From contig JBOEGZ010000004.1 of assembly GCA_050633705.1 (NCBI GenBank), forward strand, positions 1 through 64,000: a DNA stretch of 64,000 nucleotides. The letters run 5' to 3'. The DNA comes from JAJFHI01 sp050633705 (GTDB lineage: Bacteria > Pseudomonadota > Alphaproteobacteria > Rhizobiales > Hyphomicrobiaceae). The notes under the pieces were generated by a model, which was given only the letters and a program-made list of their open reading frames with translations, made no database searches and was not told the origin of the DNA. Positions 1 through 8,696 of the stretch are shown piece by piece. Each line of letters starts with the position of its first letter. The stretch's first letter is position 1. A program made the translations under genes and the position numbers.

Positions 1-1
1 A

Positions 2-64
2 AGGCGGCCAGGGCACGCAGCTGTTGAGCGCTTTGTTGATAACGAAGTCATCGCCCGCGTCTGA
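2..64 (+). CDS. Possible C-terminal end of an upstream protein (partial)
   Basis: An open frame enters from the left edge and stops with TGA at 62-64, giving about 20 residues that end in a run with Val, Phe, Asp and Glu typical of a soluble C-terminus. A long perfect inverted repeat follows 55 bases later, as expected after the end of a gene. The fragment is too short to assign to a family, and another plus-strand frame is also open here, so this is only a suggestion. Confidence 0.3.
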   Translation, partial: RRPGHAAVERFVDNEVIARV

Positions 65-119
65 CGGTTCAACGTCAGCGGAGAGGTCTTGGCCATGTTC
101 GTCTTCGCTGGAATGGTTT

Positions 120-160
120 GCTGTCGCCTGGAGAAAGCACTTGTTTTTACAGGCGACAGC
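120..160 (+). terminator. Perfect 11-bp stem-loop between convergent genes
   Basis: Bases 120-130 and 150-160 are exact reverse complements (11 bp, GC-rich) separated by a 19-base loop containing a short T run. A second T-rich stretch follows at about 165-175. It lies between the probable end of a plus-strand gene and the 3' end of the minus-strand VOC gene, so a shared terminator is the simplest reading. The T tract is not directly adjacent to the stem, which weakens the call. Confidence 0.5.
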
Positions 161-182
161 ACGTTTGTTTTTGCGGTGGCCG

Positions 183-581
183 TTAGCCCATGCTGAAGAA
201 GTTCAGCTTGTTGCCGTCTGGGTCACGAAAGTAGCCAGCATAAAAGTCCATATTCTGGTTCTTGCGTGCGCCAGGCTTGCCTTCGCAAGTGGCACCAAGT
301 TCAATCGCCTTTGCGTAGAGGCGGTCAACGTCGGCGGAGTCTTTGGCCCCAAGCGAAATGAATGAACCGTTGCCAACGTTGGCTGGCTGCTGGTCGTATG
401 GCTCGCTGATGCCGAAGAATGGTGTACCTTCCGCACCCGCATAGATGACCATGCGATCCATGTCTTTGAAGATGGGGCTCAAGTTTGAGGCGCGTTGCCC
501 GCCAACTTCAGCAAGCAGGGCGTCATAGAATTTGGCCGATTTTTCAAGATCGTTCGTGCCAAGAAGAGTGTAAGCAATCAT
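183..581 (-). CDS. VOC family (glyoxalase/bleomycin-resistance-like) protein
   Basis: A 132-residue protein with the single-domain vicinal-oxygen-chelate layout: an N-terminal beta-alpha unit (IAYTLLGTNDLEKSAKFYDA) and a C-terminal FRDPDGNKLNFF strand that normally supplies a metal ligand. Members of this class bind small electrophilic or oxidised metabolites and many are lyases or dioxygenases; the substrate cannot be read from sequence. An AAAGGA ribosome site sits 9 bases before the ATG. The promoter region carries the same GTTAT-N7-ATAAC palindrome found before the LysR regulator at 2459, so it is probably part of that regulon with the aldehyde dehydrogenase. Cytoplasmic; family call firm, function open. 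Confidence 0.85.
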   Translation of the reverse strand: MIAYTLLGTNDLEKSAKFYDALLAEVGGQRASNLSPIFKDMDRMVIYAGAEGTPFFGISEPYDQQPANVGNGSFISLGAKDSADVDRLYAKAIELGATCEGKPGARKNQNMDFYAGYFRDPDGNKLNFFSMG

Positions 582-692
582 AGTAATGTTTCCTTTGATA
601 GCGGGCTGAATTGTTCAGGCCCGGAATGGGTTTTTTTGTGTGTGTTGCGCAGTGGCATGGTGTTCATATAGGTTGCAAGTTGATATCTTTGG

Positions 693-709
693 GTTATGTT
701 AATGATAAC
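693..709. promoter_or_regulatory. LysR-type operator candidate upstream of the VOC gene
   Basis: The palindrome GTTAT-N7-ATAAC, preceded by GG and followed by TTTT, lies about 110 bases before the start of the VOC gene. The same arrangement recurs at 2392-2408 beside the LysR gene. The T-N11-A geometry fits LysR-type regulator sites. Binding by the LysR protein at 2459 is inferred. Confidence 0.5.
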
Positions 710-820
710 TTTTGTTACCAACTTGCAGCTATCAAGAAATGGAAGTTGCGACCGCGCACTTTGGCCAATCGACCCTTGTGTTGCGGTCAATTGGCCAGTG
801 TTATTAGGGTGATCAGGGCC

Positions 821-2293
821 TTATTCGCTCTGGGTCCACCCACTGACTGATTTGACTTCAAGAAAGTCTTCAAGACCCCAGACACCGCCTTCGCGACCAT
901 TGCCTGACTGCTTGTAGCCACCAAATGGCGCGCCACCTGACCGAGACATGCCGTTCATCTCGACCATGCCAGACCGCAGGCGCCGTGCGACACGGTTCGC
1001 CTTTTTTGTATCCGTGGTTTGAACAAAGTTGGTCAGACCATAGATCGTGTCATTGGCGATGCGGATAGCATCCTCTTCATCTTCAAAAGGAATGATCACC
1101 AGAACCGGCCCAAAGATTTCTTCGCGCGCGATGTTCATGTCATTGTTGACGTCTGCAAACACGGTCGGGCGCACGAAATAGCCACGTTCAATACCCTCAG
1201 GACGGCCGAGGCCACCTGCGACAAGACGAGCACCTTCTTTGATACCAGCATCAATCAAGCCCTGTACCTTTTCAAACTGCACCTGTGAGACCAAAGGCCC
1301 GATATGCGCGCCTTCCTTGGAGGCTAGATCGACAGCCGTTTGGTTCCCGGCTTCGGTCGCGGCTACGACGGCTTTGTCATAGATTGAGCGCTCGACCAAC
1401 ATACGTGTTGGTGCGTTACAAGACTGACCGGAATTCCCGAAGCATCGCGCTATGCCACGCTTTACAGCCTGCTCGTCTGCATCTGCAAAGATGATGTTTG
1501 CACCCTTGCCGCCTAACTCCAGGTGGACACGTTTTATCGTATCTGCACCACGTTTGGAGATCAGTTTGCCAGCGCGGGTAGAGCCTGTGAAAGACACCAT
1601 ATCAACGTCTTCATGGCCTGACAGTTGCGTGCCGACACCGGGGCCATCCCCTGTCACCAAGTTGAATACACCCTTAGGGAAGCCTGCTTCGTCAATGAAC
1701 TCTGCAAACAGAAGGGCTGACATTGGCGCAATTTCAGAAGGTTTCAAAACCATGGTGCAGCCAGTAGCAAGGGCCGCAATCACCTTCAGCGTGACTTGGT
1801 TCATTGGCCAGTTCCACGGCGTGATCAACGCGCAGACGCCAACCGGCTCGTAAAGAATTCGATCATTGGGAGACGTGTCGTTCAATGCACGGTCAAACTC
1901 AAACCCCTTTGCTGCAATGATGAAATTCTTGATATGGTTCAAACCAGAGCCAGCCTGCGCGCCCTTGGCCCATGTCATTGGGGCACCCATTTCCTTTGAA
2001 ATCGTCTCGCCCATCTCGTCGGATCGCCGAGTGTAGATCTCGACAAGCTTTTCAAGCAACGCGATGCGTTCTTCTTTGGATGTTTGGCTCCAACCGTCAA
2101 AAGCGGCGCGGGCTGCTGCAACGGCTAAATTTGTGTCCGTCTCGCCACCCAACGAAATAGTCGCATAAGCCTCCTCAGTGGAAGGGTTGATGACATCAAG
2201 ATCAGTGCCACTTTGTGGGGTGACCCATTCGCCATTGATGTAAAATTTTCTGGCGTCCACCATTGTTTGTTCCATTACTTGGACGTCTGACAT
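821..2293 (-). CDS. NAD(P)-dependent aldehyde dehydrogenase
   Basis: A 490-residue ALDH-superfamily enzyme. The NAD-binding and catalytic elements are visible: PWNWP in the N-terminal half, the FTGSTRAG loop, the catalytic glutamate in LELGGKGAN and the nucleophilic cysteine in GNSGQSCNAP, followed by EEIFGPV and a C-terminal PFGGYKQSG. It oxidises an aldehyde to the acid; the substrate is not determinable. An upstream in-frame start exists at 2326, but the ATG at 2293 has a strong AAGGAG site 7 bases away and is preferred. It faces away from the LysR gene at 2459 across a region holding the shared palindrome, so it is probably LysR-controlled together with the VOC gene. Confidence 0.93.
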   Translation of the reverse strand: MSDVQVMEQTMVDARKFYINGEWVTPQSGTDLDVINPSTEEAYATISLGGETDTNLAVAAARAAFDGWSQTSKEERIALLEKLVEIYTRRSDEMGETISKEMGAPMTWAKGAQAGSGLNHIKNFIIAAKGFEFDRALNDTSPNDRILYEPVGVCALITPWNWPMNQVTLKVIAALATGCTMVLKPSEIAPMSALLFAEFIDEAGFPKGVFNLVTGDGPGVGTQLSGHEDVDMVSFTGSTRAGKLISKRGADTIKRVHLELGGKGANIIFADADEQAVKRGIARCFGNSGQSCNAPTRMLVERSIYDKAVVAATEAGNQTAVDLASKEGAHIGPLVSQVQFEKVQGLIDAGIKEGARLVAGGLGRPEGIERGYFVRPTVFADVNNDMNIAREEIFGPVLVIIPFEDEEDAIRIANDTIYGLTNFVQTTDTKKANRVARRLRSGMVEMNGMSRSGGAPFGGYKQSGNGREGGVWGLEDFLEVKSVSGWTQSE

Positions 2294-2391
2294 TTTGTGC
2301 TCCTTATTGTCCGAACGACACACCATGCACTGATCTGCATGGCTCCTGTCTCGGTCTGACGGTTAGATAGGTAACTTTTTTCAAACTTTGG

Positions 2392-2408
2392 GTTATGAAT
2401 GGTATAAC
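2392..2408. promoter_or_regulatory. LysR-type operator candidate in the ALDH/LysR divergent region
   Basis: GTTAT-N7-ATAAC with flanking GG and TTTT, matching the site at 693-709. It sits 99 bases before the ALDH start and 50 bases before the LysR start, a usual place for an autoregulatory and activator site. Other GATAAC/GTAAC half-sites occur nearby at about 2369 and 2418. Confidence 0.55.
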
Positions 2409-2458
2409 TTTTAGATTGATAACTGTACTTTATACCGTTCTGAAAAGGAGAGTCAGAA

Positions 2459-3340
2459 ATGGAGTTGAATCTTAAGCGCGTGCGTTACTTCCTCGGCCTG
2501 GCAAGGACACTCAATTTTTCGCAAACGGCGCGCGACTTTGGTATTTCTCAACCTGCGCTGACGAAGGCGATCGGTCTGTTTGAAGAAGAAGTTGGAGGAC
2601 TACTTATTCGACGTGAAGGCCGTCACACGCATCTAACGCAACTGGCCAACTCACTGCTTGAATATTTTGAAGGCTTTGATGCGAGCGCACGAAGAGCCGA
2701 GAACGCAACGCGTGTCTTAGTCCAAGGCGAAAACCCGACGCTCCGCCTTGGTGTGATGTGCACCGTCGGTCCCGGGCCAATCTCAGAATTCTTGGCAGGA
2801 TATCAGCTACAAAACTCAAGCATTGGGTTCGAAATAAGAGACTATACGCGCGCCGAGCTACCCGATGCATTGCTTGACGGTGCCATTGACGTGGCAATAA
2901 CCGGCGCGTCCGTCAAAGATGAGACACGGATTAAGTACGTGCCACTTTACAACGAACCGATGGTTGTCGCTTGCGCAGAAAGTGACCCGCTTGCCAAGCG
3001 TAGTTCTGTCGGGTTGAAAGACGTTGCAACACGTCCCTATTTAGACCGCATTCAGTGCGAGTTTCGTCACATCTTTCTAACGGAAGCACAGCGCTTAGGG
3101 TTTGATCCAAAGCTCTTTACGCAAAGTGACAATGAGGACTGGGTTCAACACTTGATCCGCCAAGGTGCCGGTGTGGCGATCGTTCCAGACAAGTGGGTTA
3201 CGCATCCAGGGATCAAGAAACTTCGCTTGACCGACCCAAAGGTTGTGCGCACCGTTGCAGCCGCGACGGCCCTTGGACGCATGGATAACCCTGGGACGCT
3301 GCCATTCATAGATGCAATTAAGAAGCACGAATGGACGTAA
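2459..3340 (+). CDS. LysR family transcriptional regulator
   Basis: A 293-residue protein with an N-terminal winged helix-turn-helix (LNFSQTARDFGISQPALTKA, residues about 17-36) and a substrate-binding type 2 effector domain from about residue 90. This is the standard LysR length and layout. An AAGGAG site lies 9 bases before the ATG. It is transcribed divergently from the aldehyde dehydrogenase, the classical arrangement for a LysR regulator and its target. The palindrome shared with the VOC promoter suggests a small regulon of ALDH plus VOC. The effector is unknown, perhaps an aldehyde or a product of its metabolism. Confidence 0.93.
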   Translation: MELNLKRVRYFLGLARTLNFSQTARDFGISQPALTKAIGLFEEEVGGLLIRREGRHTHLTQLANSLLEYFEGFDASARRAENATRVLVQGENPTLRLGVMCTVGPGPISEFLAGYQLQNSSIGFEIRDYTRAELPDALLDGAIDVAITGASVKDETRIKYVPLYNEPMVVACAESDPLAKRSSVGLKDVATRPYLDRIQCEFRHIFLTEAQRLGFDPKLFTQSDNEDWVQHLIRQGAGVAIVPDKWVTHPGIKKLRLTDPKVVRTVAAATALGRMDNPGTLPFIDAIKKHEWT

Positions 3341-3585
3341 GACAATCCAGTCGTGTGACCCTGCCGTGATGGCCTCAAGAAGCGTTGTTGGAAAGTCTAA
3401 TCAATCCAATGTGATGAACTGGTGTGTCCATACCCCTTGTTACTCGAATTCGATGTCGAGACTAAACAATCAGGCAACACGTTTCCTTTAGCCATTCGAT
3501 AATTGCATGCACTGATAGTGAATGAGGCTCTGTGTCAGACAATCGCGATTGTCGCCTCGCGGATATTTCAGCCGACAGGGCTTGG

Positions 3586-3933
3586 TCAGCAGGTTAGGGG
3601 GCCGGCGGAGACTTTTCCCGTCGATAAATCGTAGCCGATGGAGCACATGTATTTGCCACCATCGTTGATGCAAAACATGCCACCCGGATTCGCTTTTTGA
3701 GTGCCGCCCGTGCAGGCATCCGGTTTTTCTTTGACCGAAAGTTTTGCATAGATCTCTTCAGCGGCTTTGCCACGAACAATGAGACCGAATTCTTCAGATT
3801 TTTCACCTGTCCGAGGGGCGACAACGTAGTCGCCTTCGAGCTTTTTCAAATCATTGGCGCTGGTCTGCGTTGGAGCGCTGACAAACGAAAGAACGAGAGT
3901 TAAGCAGGCGATGAACGCTTGATGCAATCTCAT
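3586..3933 (-). CDS. Small secreted cysteine-containing protein, unknown function
   Basis: A 115-residue protein starting with a clear signal peptide (hydrophobic run at residues 7-20, small residues before the likely cleavage after TSA). The mature part is about 90 residues with four cysteines (DACTGG, MFCIND, YMCSIG and the C-terminal LTC), suggesting two disulfides in the periplasm. An AAGGA site precedes the ATG. It stands alone: nothing of its own strand lies close enough to form an operon, and the flanking regions of about 245 and 120 bases hold no recognisable signal. I do not recognise the family. Confidence 0.7.
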   Translation of the reverse strand: MRLHQAFIACLTLVLSFVSAPTQTSANDLKKLEGDYVVAPRTGEKSEEFGLIVRGKAAEEIYAKLSVKEKPDACTGGTQKANPGGMFCINDGGKYMCSIGYDLSTGKVSAGPLTC

Positions 3934-4055
3934 GGCAATTCCTTCTCTGAAACAAACGTTGTAAAAATTTGAAACCTGGAATTACGCACCGTCGTTTTTA
4001 TCTTGTCAGAATTGCGACAAATGGTGACGACACAAGCGTTGCCAACGGTTGAGGT

Positions 4056-4637
4056 TTAACCGCTGATGTACTGCAAGCGCCCGTCGGCGGTCTCTTGGTA
4101 ACGACTGCCATCAATTGGACAGACGAGATCGGGCCCGAGACGTGCGCCAGCTTTACTCATCCAACCGATACGTTTTGCAGGCACCCCTGCCATCAGGGCA
4201 AAGGCTGGCACTTCGCTGGCAACAACAGCGCCTGCTGCGATAAAGCAGTATTCACCGATTGGATGGCCACAGACGATCGTCGCATTGGCACCGATGCTGG
4301 CCCCGCGCCGCACGATGGTTTTGCGAAACTCATCTTTGCGTTCGACTTCTGCGCGCGGATTGTTGACATTCGTGAACACACAGCTTGGGCCGCAAAACAC
4401 ACCATCTTCCAATTCAACGCCTTTGTAGAGGCTGACATTGTTTTGGATTTTGCAGTTGTTTCCGATTCTAACGTCCGGTCCAATCATCACATTCTGTGCA
4501 ATCGAGCAGTTCTCGCCAATGACACAATCTTTGAGAATGTGCGAGAAGTGCCAGACTTTCGTGCCGGAACCAATCTTTGTTGGTTCGTCGATATACGAGC
4601 TTTCATGGACGAAAACGTCGTCACGCAGGCCAGCCAT
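4056..4637 (-). CDS. wbpD: UDP-2-acetamido-3-amino-2,3-dideoxyglucuronate N-acetyltransferase (WbpD/WlbB type)
   Basis: A 193-residue left-handed beta-helix acetyltransferase. Hexapeptide repeats run through most of the chain (IGSGTKVWHFSHI, IGENCSIAQNVMIG, GASIGANATIVCG, IGEYCFIAAGAVV), with the ALMAGVPAKRIGWMS tail usual for sugar-nucleotide acetyltransferases. It would acetylate the 3-amino group made by WbpE using acetyl-CoA in the cytoplasm. A longer in-frame version could start at 4739, but the ATG at 4637 has an AGAGG site and gives the family length. It overlaps the 3' end of wlbA by 17 bases, so the two are probably translationally coupled. Family and pathway call are supported by the WlbA, WbpE and WbpA neighbours. 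Confidence 0.88.
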   Translation of the reverse strand: MAGLRDDVFVHESSYIDEPTKIGSGTKVWHFSHILKDCVIGENCSIAQNVMIGPDVRIGNNCKIQNNVSLYKGVELEDGVFCGPSCVFTNVNNPRAEVERKDEFRKTIVRRGASIGANATIVCGHPIGEYCFIAAGAVVASEVPAFALMAGVPAKRIGWMSKAGARLGPDLVCPIDGSRYQETADGRLQYISG

Positions 4638-5613
4638 TAACGTACCTCTTTGAGTTGTTGAGGACGCGGGAGAGGAAGGGATGTTCCTCACCTTGATCGC
4701 GTGCAATTGGGGCGTGACGGATTTCGGCAACCGTTTCAATTGATGGACGGACGTCGCTCAGTGGAAACCCGCGTCCGGCGAGAACTTCGGCGTAACTGAT
4801 CGTGTGTAGGTCGGTGAAGCCGTCAGAGAACTCGATTTCTTCACCATCAACGGTGATGGATCGGTAAGTGCGTTGTTTTTCCGCCAGCGCTTCTGGAACA
4901 TCGCGCACATTAATTGATAGAAACCAACGAACACGCGCGCGCTCATATTCAAGGTAGCCCGACGCACAATCCATCGCGCGATGGTGTACGATATTGCGCT
5001 TGAGGGGGCCAAATACAAAACTCAACATGTCGTAGAAATGGACGCCGATGTTGGTTGCAATGCCACCAGATTTGGCTTCATCACCTTTCCAGGATTCATA
5101 ATACCATTGACCACGAGACGTGACATAGCTGAGGTCGACGTCGTGGATAGATCCGTCATTTTGGGCGGCGACTTTGTCGCGCAACGCAATGATGGCCGGG
5201 TGGAGGCGCAGTTGCAAAATTGTATTGATGCGCTGGCCCGTTTCTTTCTCCATGCGCGCCAGGCCGTCTATGTCTTCTGGATTGAGAGCCAACGGTTTTT
5301 CACAAATGACATCGGCCCCGGACCTTAGGCCAAATCGAATATGGGAATCATGCAAATAGTTCGGCGAACAAACACCGACGTAGTTAATGCCGTCACCATC
5401 TCGGCGCAATTGATCGACGTAGCGGTCAAAGCGCTCAAACTCGGTGAAAAAACGTGCGGTTGGAAAATGACTGTCGATCACACCAACCGAATCTGAGGCG
5501 TCAACAGCGACCTTGAGATCGCAGCCATTGTCTTTGATGGCACGCATATGCCGTGGGGCGATGTATCCTGCTGCACCAATCAGTGCGAACGATTTCGAAG
5601 GTGCGCCTGGCAT
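4621..5613 (-). CDS. wlbA: UDP-N-acetyl-2-amino-2-deoxyglucuronate 3-dehydrogenase (WlbA/WbpB)
   Basis: A 330-residue Gfo/Idh/MocA oxidoreductase. The N-terminus FALIGAAGYIAPRHMRAIKD is a Rossmann motif characteristic of WlbA-type enzymes; VCSPNYLHDSHI and the catalytic lysine in ICEKPLAL follow, then ILQLRLHP in the substrate domain. It oxidises C3 of UDP-GlcNAc uronic acid with NAD+, preparing it for transamination. A GAGGA site lies 8 bases before the ATG. It is followed directly by wbpD, and the remaining pathway enzymes are encoded at 11382 (WbpA) and 12864 (WbpE) on the opposite strand. Confidence 0.9.
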   Translation of the reverse strand: MPGAPSKSFALIGAAGYIAPRHMRAIKDNGCDLKVAVDASDSVGVIDSHFPTARFFTEFERFDRYVDQLRRDGDGINYVGVCSPNYLHDSHIRFGLRSGADVICEKPLALNPEDIDGLARMEKETGQRINTILQLRLHPAIIALRDKVAAQNDGSIHDVDLSYVTSRGQWYYESWKGDEAKSGGIATNIGVHFYDMLSFVFGPLKRNIVHHRAMDCASGYLEYERARVRWFLSINVRDVPEALAEKQRTYRSITVDGEEIEFSDGFTDLHTISYAEVLAGRGFPLSDVRPSIETVAEIRHAPIARDQGEEHPFLSRVLNNSKRYVNGWPA

Positions 5614-5813
5614 AAACTCATCCTCAAGAAAGGGCGTATTTTTATAAACACCGATTGCCCTGGGCCCGTGCCCTCAATTTGCTCAAGACAATCTCAAATG
5701 CGACGGTTGGCATCTAGCATGCCATTGGGCCGACGTCACGCATTGCAAATTGTCGGGCATATTTGTTGTGGGCGGTGTGGCTGAGTGGCGTTTTTCTATG
5801 TGGAGACCCGACC

Positions 5814-6413
5814 TTATGCGTGGCTAAAAATTCTGGCAACGGTCTTGAACATCAAGGCGATGTCGCCGCAAAAAGTTCGGGTTGCAACGTATTCACGGTA
5901 AAGTGCCAACTTCTCCGGCAAAACCTTACTTAGGTAAAATTCCTCTGGATTTTCAGCAGAGGCCAGCAGGCCCTCTTCGTCACGAAACTTTATTGTCGCC
6001 GGATCGGTTATTCCAGGTCTGAGAGATAATATCAGTTGCCGGTCGTGATCGGTCCAGTGTTCGACGTATGCAGGAACCTCGGGGCGCGGGCCAACGAAAC
6101 TCATATCGCCTTTTATTATATTTATGAGCTGGGGAAGCTCGTCGAGTTTCGTGTTGCGCAAGATCCGCCCAGTTTTGGTGATGCGCGGGTCTGAACCCGC
6201 GGTGACTTGCGGTCCTTGTGAGCGCGGCGCATCAACCATGGTGCGAAATTTGTAAATCTGAAATGGCCGACCGTACTGGCCGACGCGTTTTTGTTTGAAA
6301 TAGACAGGGCCGGGGGTGTCGCGTTTCACCAATATGGCGATGATCGCAAGTATCGGGGCGAACAGGATTAATAGCCCTATAGCCACCAAGACATCGAATA
6401 TGCGTTTCGCCAA
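5814..6413 (-). CDS. Polyprenyl-phosphate phosphoglycosyl transferase (bacterial sugar transferase family)
   Basis: A 199-residue monotopic phosphoglycosyl transferase of the PglC/WcaJ C-terminal type. One hydrophobic N-terminal re-entrant helix (residues about 6-28) is followed by VGQYGRPFQIYKFRTM, the DELPQLINIIKGDMSFVGPRPE core and a C-terminal arm. It transfers a sugar-1-phosphate from a nucleotide sugar to undecaprenyl phosphate at the inner membrane, the first committed step of repeat-unit assembly. Its length is that of the minimal catalytic unit, without the four extra N-terminal helices of WcaJ. It lies 18 bases after the methyltransferase gene on the same strand, so they are likely cotranscribed. 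A diacetamido uronic acid or a related amino sugar from this locus is a possible substrate. Confidence 0.92.
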   Translation of the reverse strand: MAKRIFDVLVAIGLLILFAPILAIIAILVKRDTPGPVYFKQKRVGQYGRPFQIYKFRTMVDAPRSQGPQVTAGSDPRITKTGRILRNTKLDELPQLINIIKGDMSFVGPRPEVPAYVEHWTDHDRQLILSLRPGITDPATIKFRDEEGLLASAENPEEFYLSKVLPEKLALYREYVATRTFCGDIALMFKTVARIFSHA

Positions 6414-6431
6414 TGTGCAGAACTCCGCTTT

Positions 6432-7127
6432 TTAAGACTTGGTAATAGCCACGAAAACATGGCTTCGCAAAAAAGGTAGCGCATTGAGCAACGCGTATAA
6501 TGTCGACGAGATGCGGGCTGCCCGTCGACCAATGGGTGGGGCAAGCGTGACGCGATGTGTCGTTATTGAACCGGTTGGAAAGAGGCTGTGAATACGCGCG
6601 AGTGGGACGCCGCGCACATCTTTGTTGTTGGGATTGTTGTAGACAAAGTCATACCATAAAATCACGCCGCCAGGTTTCAGCAAGTCCCACATGCGTTGGG
6701 CCAAACGCTGCTGGATATTGTCGTCAAGTATAGATGTGAAAACGGTTGACTGTTGAATAACGTCAAAGCTGGAGTATGGAACATCAGCGGTTGTCGCGTC
6801 GCCTTCGATAATTGCTAGTTTGGTCGGCAGGTGTTTGCGTGCCGCCTCGGCGCGCGTTGAGGTTAATTCGATGCCGACGAGATTTTCTGGATTGAAACCC
6901 AGTTCCATCAACTGAACCAGCGTTCCGCCAGAACCACAACCGACATCAAGGGCCGTAAGTTCGCCAAAGTCCCGATCGCGAAAATGGCGTTGAAGTGTGT
7001 CGCGAATAATGATGCGGCGTTCGTTGCTGGCGAGAACAGAAAACCGGTCTGAAGATACATTTTTACTGGCCATCGCCTGGTTGTCGCGGCGAGCATAGCG
7101 TTGTTTTATTTCGTCAATCTCGCCCAT
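6432..7127 (-). CDS. Class I SAM-dependent methyltransferase
   Basis: A 231-residue protein with the Rossmann SAM motif LDVGCGSGGTL (about residue 59), the acidic strand end IEGDATTADVPYSSFD, and LLKPGGVILWYDF in the fourth strand. It is probably cytosolic. It sits in a polysaccharide operon between a glycosyltransferase and the phosphoglycosyl transferase, so sugar O-methylation is a reasonable inference, although the substrate cannot be read from the sequence. The basic C-terminal part (residues about 170-231) is more variable. Confidence 0.82.
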   Translation of the reverse strand: MGEIDEIKQRYARRDNQAMASKNVSSDRFSVLASNERRIIIRDTLQRHFRDRDFGELTALDVGCGSGGTLVQLMELGFNPENLVGIELTSTRAEAARKHLPTKLAIIEGDATTADVPYSSFDVIQQSTVFTSILDDNIQQRLAQRMWDLLKPGGVILWYDFVYNNPNNKDVRGVPLARIHSLFPTGSITTHRVTLAPPIGRRAARISSTLYALLNALPFLRSHVFVAITKS

Positions 7128-7229
7128 CGCGCCATGGTGTCCTTCGTCATCCAGCCAAATTTATTTTTTTGATGTTTCTCATTTTTACCAGTTGCCAATG
7201 CGTTGGATGCCAACCGTAGTAGCAGGTCA

Positions 7230-8408
7230 TTAACGGCTGAGACGAACAAGACTTTGCGACCTAGCGAGTCGTTTGGCTGCTGTCTTACCATATCGAATAA
7301 CGGCGTATATTCCGTGTAAAAAACCAAGTCCATAGCCACTATGGGCAGCGATGAATGATTTCAAGATCAGCCATACCCCTGGTAACGAGATGCCATTTTT
7401 CAATTTACGTGCGCGATGGAGAGACAACACGAGATAGCATAGGGCTATCGTGACGGGAAGGAGGATCGCCCAGCCCCAGATTAGACTGATGAGTAGTCCT
7501 GCAACGAATGATAGCAACATTGAAGAGGGCGCAAATTGGCGAAGGCTAATGAGGTTACCAGCCTTGATATTGGAAATGGGTTTGAAGGCGCCGTATTGGT
7601 AGCACATACGATAAAGTTGTGAGATTGTCGTGCGCGCGAAATAGGCACAAGAGAGCTCTGGCAAAAGCAAAATGCGACCACCGTTGCGGCGAACACGGGC
7701 ATTGAATTCGTCATCCTGGCCCCGGATTAAGTCTTCATCGAACAACCCGACCTTAGCGAAGAGATCACCATGCATGGCGCCAAATGCGACAGTATCCACT
7801 TCTGTTGGAACGTCGACACCTTGGCGAAATTTACTAGCGCCAAAGCCTAAAGGGTGGGTCATCGCGAGCCAGACGGCGTGAGCTTCTTCTGTCTCTTGTC
7901 CCGGTAAGGTCTGAGTGACCCCGCCAGCGATATCGGCTTGACCTTTATCGAGTACATCAACGCAAGCTGCAAGATGATGCCGGGACAGTTTCGAATGTCC
8001 ACTTAAGATCATCACGTGCCGCCCTAAAGCGTTGCGAATACCGATATTAAAAGCGTGCGGGGCATAACCTGCCGGGTTATTCATGAGCCGAATGCGTGGA
8101 CTTTTTTGTGCAAGCGCCTTTACGATATCGCTAGTGTCATCTGTGCTGTTGCCATCGACCACAATCACATCCACCGGACCATCGAGGCCTTCGTTGGCTA
8201 ACACGGAGGTGATGCAGGCCTCGATGTTCTGGGCTTCGTTGCGCGCCGCAATAACCACAGTGATTGGGCAAGACGTTATGCGGTCTTTGCAAACATCGCC
8301 TGCCGTGTCGGTATCGAGTGGTGTTGTCGTTGAACGAGGTGTCACGATAGGTTCCAGTGGAGTTGCCAAGCCGAAATGGGAAGTCGGTCGGCTTATTTGG
8401 TTCGACAA
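7230..8408 (-). CDS. Family 2 glycosyltransferase with C-terminal membrane segments (ExoA-like)
   Basis: A protein of up to 392 residues. A GT-A domain begins near residue 47 (ITVVIAARNEAQNIEACI), with VDGNSTDDTSDIV as the nucleotide-binding DxD-like region and EDLIRGQDDEFNARVRRNGG as the usual ED/QxxR-like acceptor motif. Two hydrophobic helices follow at about residues 300-345, so it acts on lipid-linked sugars at the inner membrane. The layout recalls ExoA-type enzymes. The start is uncertain: the listed TTG gives a 45-residue low-complexity leader, and a GTG at codon 21 is an alternative. It is first in the minus-strand arm of the polysaccharide locus. Confidence 0.88.
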   Translation of the reverse strand: MSNQISRPTSHFGLATPLEPIVTPRSTTTPLDTDTAGDVCKDRITSCPITVVIAARNEAQNIEACITSVLANEGLDGPVDVIVVDGNSTDDTSDIVKALAQKSPRIRLMNNPAGYAPHAFNIGIRNALGRHVMILSGHSKLSRHHLAACVDVLDKGQADIAGGVTQTLPGQETEEAHAVWLAMTHPLGFGASKFRQGVDVPTEVDTVAFGAMHGDLFAKVGLFDEDLIRGQDDEFNARVRRNGGRILLLPELSCAYFARTTISQLYRMCYQYGAFKPISNIKAGNLISLRQFAPSSMLLSFVAGLLISLIWGWAILLPVTIALCYLVLSLHRARKLKNGISLPGVWLILKSFIAAHSGYGLGFLHGIYAVIRYGKTAAKRLARSQSLVRLSR

Positions 8409-8696
8409 GATATTTCATGCGCTTTGCCAGGTTGGCCCTAGCAGGCGTTCTAGTTGTCGCGTTGGGGGAATTCAACCAAGACTGTGTAACCCCGACGTGA
8501 CGTCTTGCAACCGATTTGTCAGCATGCAAATTAGCAGTTGTGTTTTAGGTGGTGTTGCCAGTTGTACAAATATGTCCTTAGCCACAAAGTAAACAATGGA
8601 TATGGCGCGAGTCATCGTGCAACTGATAGAAATTTCTGATGGTCTTGGGAAAAAGGGCCACATTTCGTTTGAAACCACAATAAAGGACGCCCCACT
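8409..8696. other. Divergent intergenic region of the polysaccharide locus
   Basis: About 290 bases separate the first genes of the two divergent arms (glycosyltransferase on the minus strand, aminotransferase on the plus strand). It must hold both promoters. I see an AAAGGA ribosome site at 8682 for the plus-strand GTG start, but no convincing promoter pair or repeat. Confidence 0.5.

Noticed and set aside
578..820. Small open frames between the VOC and ALDH genes
   Set aside because: No ribosome site or protein-like pattern; the region is better explained as promoter with the LysR-type palindrome.
7106..7339. 77-residue minus-strand frame between the methyltransferase and glycosyltransferase genes
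   Set aside because: It mostly overlaps the C-terminal coding part of the glycosyltransferase in another frame and shows no protein family features.
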